Shown piece by piece: positions 59,201 through 64,000 of a stretch of DNA of 64,000 nucleotides; within the stretch, counting starts at the first letter, position 1; every line of letters begins with the position of its first letter. The position numbers and the translations under genes were made by a program. The notes beneath the pieces are model-generated. The model was not told the DNA's origin. It ran no database searches and saw only the letters and a list, made by a program, of their open reading frames with translations. The stretch is from Adenanthera pavonina. Lineage: Eukaryota; Streptophyta; Magnoliopsida; Fabales; Fabaceae. Location of the stretch: assembly GCA_026686845.1 (NCBI GenBank), contig JAIVEN010000022.1:26634001-26698000 (forward strand), read 5' to 3'.

Positions 59201-60723
59201 CAGTCAACAGTTTGGAATACATAGCTTGAAGCAAGACGTGAGAAAAATAATAAACACATTCCAAGTAGGCTTCAACAGGCAATCTAGACAAAACCATGAG
59301 TACCTAAACAGTTTCACCATACAGCTCAGCATCCAGTAAATGTTCATTCACATTAGCAGATCCACAAAGAGACCAAGACTATCAGACAAAACAGAGTAAT
59401 TAAAAGCTGAGTTTATGGATTAGATTTCTATGCTCCGTGATATTTGAATCTCTACCAAACTATTCTTCACCCAAAGGAGGCATGAAATAGGAGCTTGAAT
59501 TGCAATGGCACATATTCAAAGCAAAGCCATTATCCCAAGTCCAACCACTTCATCTGATCAAATTTTTCAAACAGAACCTACAATCAGGACCTGATGCTAA
59601 ACCACAAACATCACGGAGCTTAGAAAAGACCTGGAAGACATGATGCTTAAACGCAACAAACATGGCATACCATCATTTACGCAATGTGAAGTCTGCAACT
59701 CGAAGGAATAACTTGGGTAACAGGACCCATGATTCAGTATATAATTATATACGTGTGTGTATTTTATAAAAGGACAAGAGATCAGTTCAAATAGGAAATC
59801 TACGCAGAGCAAACTCAAGGTCACAGTGAAACAAAGCACCATTCAAAAATGAAAGGGGAGCGGGACACAGCCAGAAGGAATATTGTATTCAGATTCGAAG
59901 ATTACCGATAGGAAGCCCTAGGTAATCAGATCCGCCGCTGCCCTCGAGTTCAAGGTGACCCCGGCCGCTCGAATTCAACCTTCGACCTTCACTCCGTTCA
60001 ACTTCGTGCCTTCATAACCTGGTACCTCCCTCACTCACTCATGCTCCACTTCTCTCATGCCTTCATTGTGCAGCTCCCTCGGTTTCCTCAGCTTCGTTCT
60101 CGGGTGCCAACTTCTCGTTTTCAGACTCGTGGCTCCTCTTCCTCTGTTTCAGATCTCCCTCGGTTCTCGGTCTCTCTCAAGCTCCCTCTGTTCTCCGCCC
60201 TCTCTTTTTCTCCCTCGGCCGTGTCCCTCTCCCCGGTTCAGACTCCCTCGGTCTCCATTTTTCCCGGCCACGCTCCCTCTCTCCTTTCTGTTTTTCTTCG
60301 GCTTCTGCATCCCTCTCAGGGGCTCCCCTGTCCACGAGCCCTTTTCAATTGGGCTCGTGTATGCTTGGGCTGAAATGATGGATCAACATTTCAGCCCAAA
60401 CATATAACCTTTTTTTTTTTTACTATTTACTATTTTTTATTTTTTAGTTTATTTTTTTATTTTTTTATTTTATTTATTTATTTTATTATTAGATTTTTTT
60501 TTTAGTGTTTGGATTTTGGGGTTAGAAGATTTGGCCACTTACATTCAACGCAAACTCTATCCTAATTCTATCATATTTATTTATGTTTTCTTTTTTTTTT
60601 CTCTCTCTTTTTATTTTATTATTGACTTATCTTATTTTATTTTCATTATTATTTTTTGCTTTTTTTTTATCCATTTTTAGTTTTATGTATAATACCTGGA
60701 CAAAATACGGTGTTCACAGAAAG
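56264..60723. mobile_element. 4450-bp TG...CA insertion, probable giant solo LTR
   Basis: 56269-60718 starts TGTCACACCCGAAAATGCGA and ends ACAAAATACGGTGTTCACA, flanked by 5-bp GAAAG at 56264-56268 and 60719-60723. Removing it restores the LINE reading LARKVWIKVIES. TG...CA ends and a 5-bp duplication indicate an LTR element, but I see no internal LTR pair, primer site or pol, so a solo LTR of unusual length or a terminal-repeat-poor LARD is most likely. Inside: a conserved-looking leader (56269-56520), tandem subrepeats (57101-58260), a long non-coding middle, a CTCCCTCGGT-rich C/T tract (59930-60400) and a T-rich tail. Confidence 0.65.
57101..58260. repeat. Diverged tandem subrepeats in the giant LTR
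   Basis: The core TGTGGTGACTTTATCACTCA occurs in variant form at about 57103, 57329, 57697, 57993 and 58184. Each is followed 40-60 bp later by a 'c.acggtgttaccactcg'-type motif and an A-rich spacer. Spacing varies from about 190 to 370 bp. Confidence 0.7.
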
Positions 60724-61000
60724 TTTGGATAAAGGTTATTGAGAGTAAGTGGTAGCATGATTTTTTCACTAGACCATATGAGTCATGGTTATATAGCAAT
60801 CTTCACTCCAGTAACACTGAGTGGAATCTAGTTTTTGGCCTAATTTGTTGGCGTCTATGGGATGCAAAAAACAAAAGGATCTTCAAGGATGAAGAAAAGG
60901 ATCCTAAACCTCTCTTATTCCATGTACATGCCCTTGTACAGCATATTTCAGATAAACAATACTCTCTCCAAAACTTAATTAATCCTGACTACTTGTGATG
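60719..61000 (+). pseudogene. LINE ORF2 C-terminal end, part 2
   Basis: Continues the LINE frame after the insertion: KVWIKVIESKW, then NLVFGLICWRLWDAKNKRIF and LFHVHALVQHISDK, ending at TGA near 60997. The W-x-L-W-x-x-R/K-N style is the usual C-terminus of plant LINE ORF2. A 3' UTR of about 100 bp and the poly(A) follow. Confidence 0.75.
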
Positions 61001-61126
61001 TTTTTTAGTTGGCTCTGTGTGGCCCTTGACTCTGTATGGCTCTCTTACGTTTATCTTTGAGAGCATGTTGTATTCTTTGATTTAATGAATTCTCCTTCCA
61101 CTAAAAAAAAAAAATCAGCATAACAT

Positions 61127-61677
61127 GTTATTGCATATTCTATTCGAGCTTCCCCCCATAAGTACAAAGGCCTAGCGATAAATTATTCTATTAATAAAAT
61201 TAATAATCAACTAACCAAATCATCAATATTGATATCTATTTTGATTACTTTCTTTTTAATTTTATAAACAGACTCAATTAGGGAAAAAATAATTGCGGGT
61301 GAATTGCCTCAACAAAATGATCAGCATCCGTCCTATTTAGCCATAGATTAAAAAAATGGGGTTTCACGCTAATACTTGGTTTTAACTCCCATCTTATAGG
61401 GTTGAGTTAAAAATCAAATTATCAAGGTTAAGCAATTGCTATCATTAAGCAAGTTCTCATGTTTTAATCTTATATATGAGAGAAATTGTCTTTAGGAGAG
61501 CATTATACCTATGTGATTTGACTTAATTCAATCTAAATTAGTCAAAACTTAATATGATTTTAAAAACTAAATGGTATCATTAATAAGTGATACCATAAAA
61601 TAATTTTTGTTAAAAAAAAATCCCATGTGACCCATATGCAAGAAATGAAGTTAGAAATTAGTTATTATAGCTTAAAT
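61127..61677. other. Spacer between LINE and hAT-like MITE
   Basis: Non-coding, AT-rich. No feature was recognised. Confidence 0.4.
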
Positions 61678-62271
61678 TAGGGGTGTGCAAATAAACATGT
61701 GGCCCAATCCAACCTGGTCCTATCAGGCCAACTGAGCCGAGCCGAGCTTCGAGCTAACTCTATTTTGTTCAGCCTGGCCCGTACTATATATATATATATA
61801 TATATATGTTTTTTTATATAAAAAATCTATTATTTTGTATATATTAATTGATTTTATAAGATTTTTTTTCTATATACCTTATATAATACACTTATTATTT
61901 GATTGCTATGAAAAACTTTTTAAGATTTTAATATTTTAATTTTATTTCAAATTTTAAATTGATTTTTTAGTTTAATATTATATGAAAATCATGTATAGCT
62001 GTAAATATTTATAATTTTTAAGAAAATTAATTTCTATCATAATATTATTTTTTTTAAAGAAATCTACTTTTACATTAATAATTAAATTTTTTTGTTAATA
62101 CATAAACTTAGTTTTTAATTTATTTTTAATATTTTAAAAAACTATTTGGTACCGGGCCAGCCTGACCCCAGCTCAATACCAAGCTCAGTTTAGCCCGAGT
62201 GTGCACGGGCTGGACATCGAGTGGGGGTCAAGGTCGGCCCAACCCGGTCCTTGCACACCCCTAGCTTGAAT
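61670..62271. mobile_element. hAT-like MITE
   Basis: 586 bp (61678-62263) with inverted ends TAGGGGTGTGCAA and TTGCACACCCCTA, and 8-bp target repeats GCTTAAAT (61670-61677) and GCTTGAAT (62264-62271). GGCCC/GAGCC-rich sub-terminal blocks flank an AT-rich centre with a (TA)n run at about 61786-61807. The TAGGGGTGTGCAA end is common in plant non-autonomous hAT elements. Confidence 0.8.
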
Positions 62272-62880
62272 ACGTTAAATATTTTCTACACAATCATGCA
62301 AAAGACAGACCCATCTTCTTCTTTACTATTCATAACACATAGAAATGGAGGAAACTCTCACCAATTTCTTCGACAAAAAAAAAATTCAAGCAGACGTTGG
62401 CTCAAATTCCCTCCTACCCCTTCCAAATGATATTGTGTTTTTGAAGTGTGCTGAGTTCTTACCAAATGCGATGTTTACAAGATCTTATAAATTCATTATA
62501 CAATGAACAAAACTTTTTAGAATAAAAAATCCCTAACTGCTTGTGCTTCAAACATAGCTAAAGGAATTGAATACTTTCATCAAGGGTATGAGCTATCCAT
62601 AATTCCTTTGACATCAAAGTTCATCATGTTTTACTAGACCACAAATATAAAGCAACTATGAACTGCATTGCGTCAAAATTCTTCTTTAAAAATTCTGAAT
62701 GTATCTTGCAAGCACGATATCTATGGTTTTGACAAGTTGCTGCAGGATACAATAGGGGCGACAATGACATGAAAGGGGAGTGCCAGACAATTAAGAAGTA
62801 AGAATTCAAATTGAGGAAGGACAAAATGCAAAAATTGCTAGATGTGGCACTTTGGTGCATCTAGTATCATGCATGCTATA
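62272..62880 (+). pseudogene. Ghost plus-strand LRK10L kinase, unit 4
   Basis: 62555-62660 retains the catalytic-loop segment of a plus-type kinase ('gctaaaggaattgaatac', 'catcaagggtatgagc', then 'atgttttactaga'). 62810-62875 retains 'gaggaaggacaaaatgcaaaaattgc' and 'ctttggtgcat'. It runs collinear with the ghost at 38330-39060, including identical internal deletions, and slightly better preserved here. No frame survives. Confidence 0.62.
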
Positions 62881-63612
62881 TATATAAATTAGCAGTATTT
62901 TCTAATTCTTTTGCTTATACAAAGTGTAAGTGTAATTATCTACAAGGAAACATCGATCCTGACAGTACCAAAATAACAGAGAACAACAAAATGGATTATA
63001 CACAAAGTTGCATTAATCCGTTCTACAATATGTCCAATAGATGAAAAAAGTCAACTGCAATGTTGTACTAACACATGCTTCTTCCATATTTATCCTCTAC
63101 TGACAAATGACGCAGTCTTAAAAAGACAAATGCTCCTTTTGTATATTATCCCATGAGATATAAAAACGTAGTTAGTAAAACATTTTGTACCAATTTGATA
63201 AAAAAAATGTAATTAACCAAAAAGACAAATGCTTCTTCCAAAATTTATCCCATGAGATATAAAAATGGAAGACTAATATACCAGTTCTTATGCTAATGAA
63301 ACCCAACCTCTGCTTCTTATATTTCTAAGAAAATAACACACGCTGTGAATGATAATCTAATTCCTGGGGAAAAAAAGATAATAATTAACAATAATAAATC
63401 AAATTAAATAGTCTTACTCATAGTTAAGAGTCTCCAATACAAAAGCTATGACATATCTTGGAAGCACTATTTCTATCATGATAAAATTATTATATATATC
63501 AAGATGACTATCATTCAACTTATACTTACTTTGTTATATTGATCTCTCATCTTCTTGAGCTAAAAATGTTGTCTCTTTAGAATTACACACTAAAAGACTA
63601 CAGAAAGGCCGT
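62881..63612 (-). pseudogene. 3' flank and last codons of a truncated minus-strand LRK10L copy
   Basis: 63040-63540 matches the 3' flanks of genes C, E and A. 63535-63612 matches the last about 75 bp of gene C coding sequence and terminator region ('ttgatctctcatctt', 'gag.taaaaatg', 'gttgtctct', 'tagaat'). The match stops abruptly at 63612, where other DNA begins. Confidence 0.55.
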
Positions 63613-64000
63613 TGTTATGATCTGCAAAGAAAAGTAATAGCAATAAATAGAGAATTCCAATGTAGATCATCTTATTAAACTCTCAAAGAAATAAATTCTG
63701 TATAGCTGGAGAGTATATCTGACACTCAAAAGAAAACCCTTACAAGAAAATATAAAAGGGAAGGGGGGGAAATACTAGAGAAGAGGAATCACTCAGGGAG
63801 AAAGAGAAACTCAAGGGGAAGAAGACTCTCAACATATTCCACGCCCTTTTTGTCTAGTTGCCTCTCTCAATATAGCCTCTGCCTTCGCTTCCATGTGCAT
63901 GTGTAACAACCTTGTGATAAGCATGCTCCAATTCTCCCTTCCTACACACATGATATTCCAAACTAATCATCCCTTGCTTACCATGCATGCTTCATTACAG
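63613..64000. mobile_element. Possible LTR-type insertion running off the window
   Basis: Homology to the kinase tail ends exactly where TGTTATGATCTGC begins. A TG start at an abrupt paralogy break fits an LTR. The rest (to 64000) is unrelated to the array and has no ORF. The other end lies outside the window, so this cannot be confirmed here. Confidence 0.35.

Larger units (their letters stand above)
51158..61126 (+). mobile_element. L1-type LINE, 5'-truncated and dead, with two nested insertions
   Basis: The element body runs 51173-61111, with a poly(A) tail at 61103-61113. Flanking direct repeats are AAATCAGCGTAACAT (51158-51172) and AAATCAGCATAACAT (61112-61126), one mismatch. In order: tail of ORF1 (51273-51473), endonuclease start (51495), reverse transcriptase (about 53946-55440), zf-RVT region (55560-56268) and the C-terminal end (60719-60997). 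Long target repeats, poly(A) and lack of LTRs identify target-primed retrotransposition. Stops are frequent throughout. Confidence 0.85.

Noticed and set aside
60041..60407. Two overlapping Pro/Leu/Ser-rich ORFs of 110 and 116 residues
   Set aside because: Both arise from a repetitive C/T-rich CTCCCTCGGT tract inside the 4450-bp insertion. No domain and no codon signal.
1..64000. tRNA, rRNA or organelle-derived insertions
   Set aside because: None recognised on either strand by reading. A tRNAscan or organelle BLAST would be needed to exclude short ones.

Overview
The window is nuclear DNA of a flowering plant, most likely a eudicot. It is AT-rich, has GT-AG introns, and carries LRK10L-type receptor kinases, a phloem-protein-2-like gene, a Tat-type Ty3/gypsy element, an L1-type LINE and several families of short inverted-repeat transposons. 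I cannot name the species from sequence alone.

Layout. (1) 1-4.1 kb is ordinary single-copy DNA. It holds a two-exon gene for a 54-residue membrane protein (230-1432, +) and a single-exon PHLOEM PROTEIN 2-LIKE A10 type gene (2467-3762, -). (2) From about 4.1 kb to the right edge lies a decayed tandem array of LRK10L receptor-like kinase genes. The ancestral unit, read left to right, is: an AT-rich module ending in GGGCT/AGCCC-type motifs, a ghost plus-strand kinase, a minus-strand LRK10L gene, a short shared promoter, a plus-strand LRK10L gene, and a 3' flank. Unit 1 (about 4.1-15.9 kb) keeps both genes (A and B). Unit 2 (about 28.2-35.3 kb) keeps only a ruined minus-strand kinase (E), because a deletion took the shared promoter and the plus gene. 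Unit 3 (about 37.5-50.2 kb) keeps both genes (C and D). Unit 4 begins at 50.5 kb, is split by a LINE, resumes at 62.3 kb and runs off the window.

State of the genes. Each of the five recognisable LRK10L copies carries at least one disabling lesion, and no two recognisable lesions are at the same site: A has a nonsense codon, B two nonsense codons, C a +1 frameshift in the kinase, D an 11-nt net deletion in the ectodomain, and E many breaks. D still has an intact 370-residue transmembrane-plus-kinase exon with a non-RD catalytic loop. The A/B and C/D head-to-head promoters both contain three TTGAC W-box cores.

Mobile DNA. A 9.6-kb Tat-like LTR retrotransposon (15986-25578) has LTRs that look identical, a spliced antisense ORF and an internal tandem array, but at least three breaks in gag-pol. 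Further right are two foldback elements, a MULE-like insertion with a paralogous empty site, a Stowaway-like element and a hAT-like MITE. A dead LINE (51173-61111) has itself been hit by a 1469-bp element and by a 4450-bp TG...CA element that is probably a giant solo LTR. No RNA gene or CRISPR array was seen. The most interesting object is the duplicated, divergently transcribed receptor-kinase pair with its shared W-box promoter, followed by the spliced antisense gene and nascent satellite in the retrotransposon.
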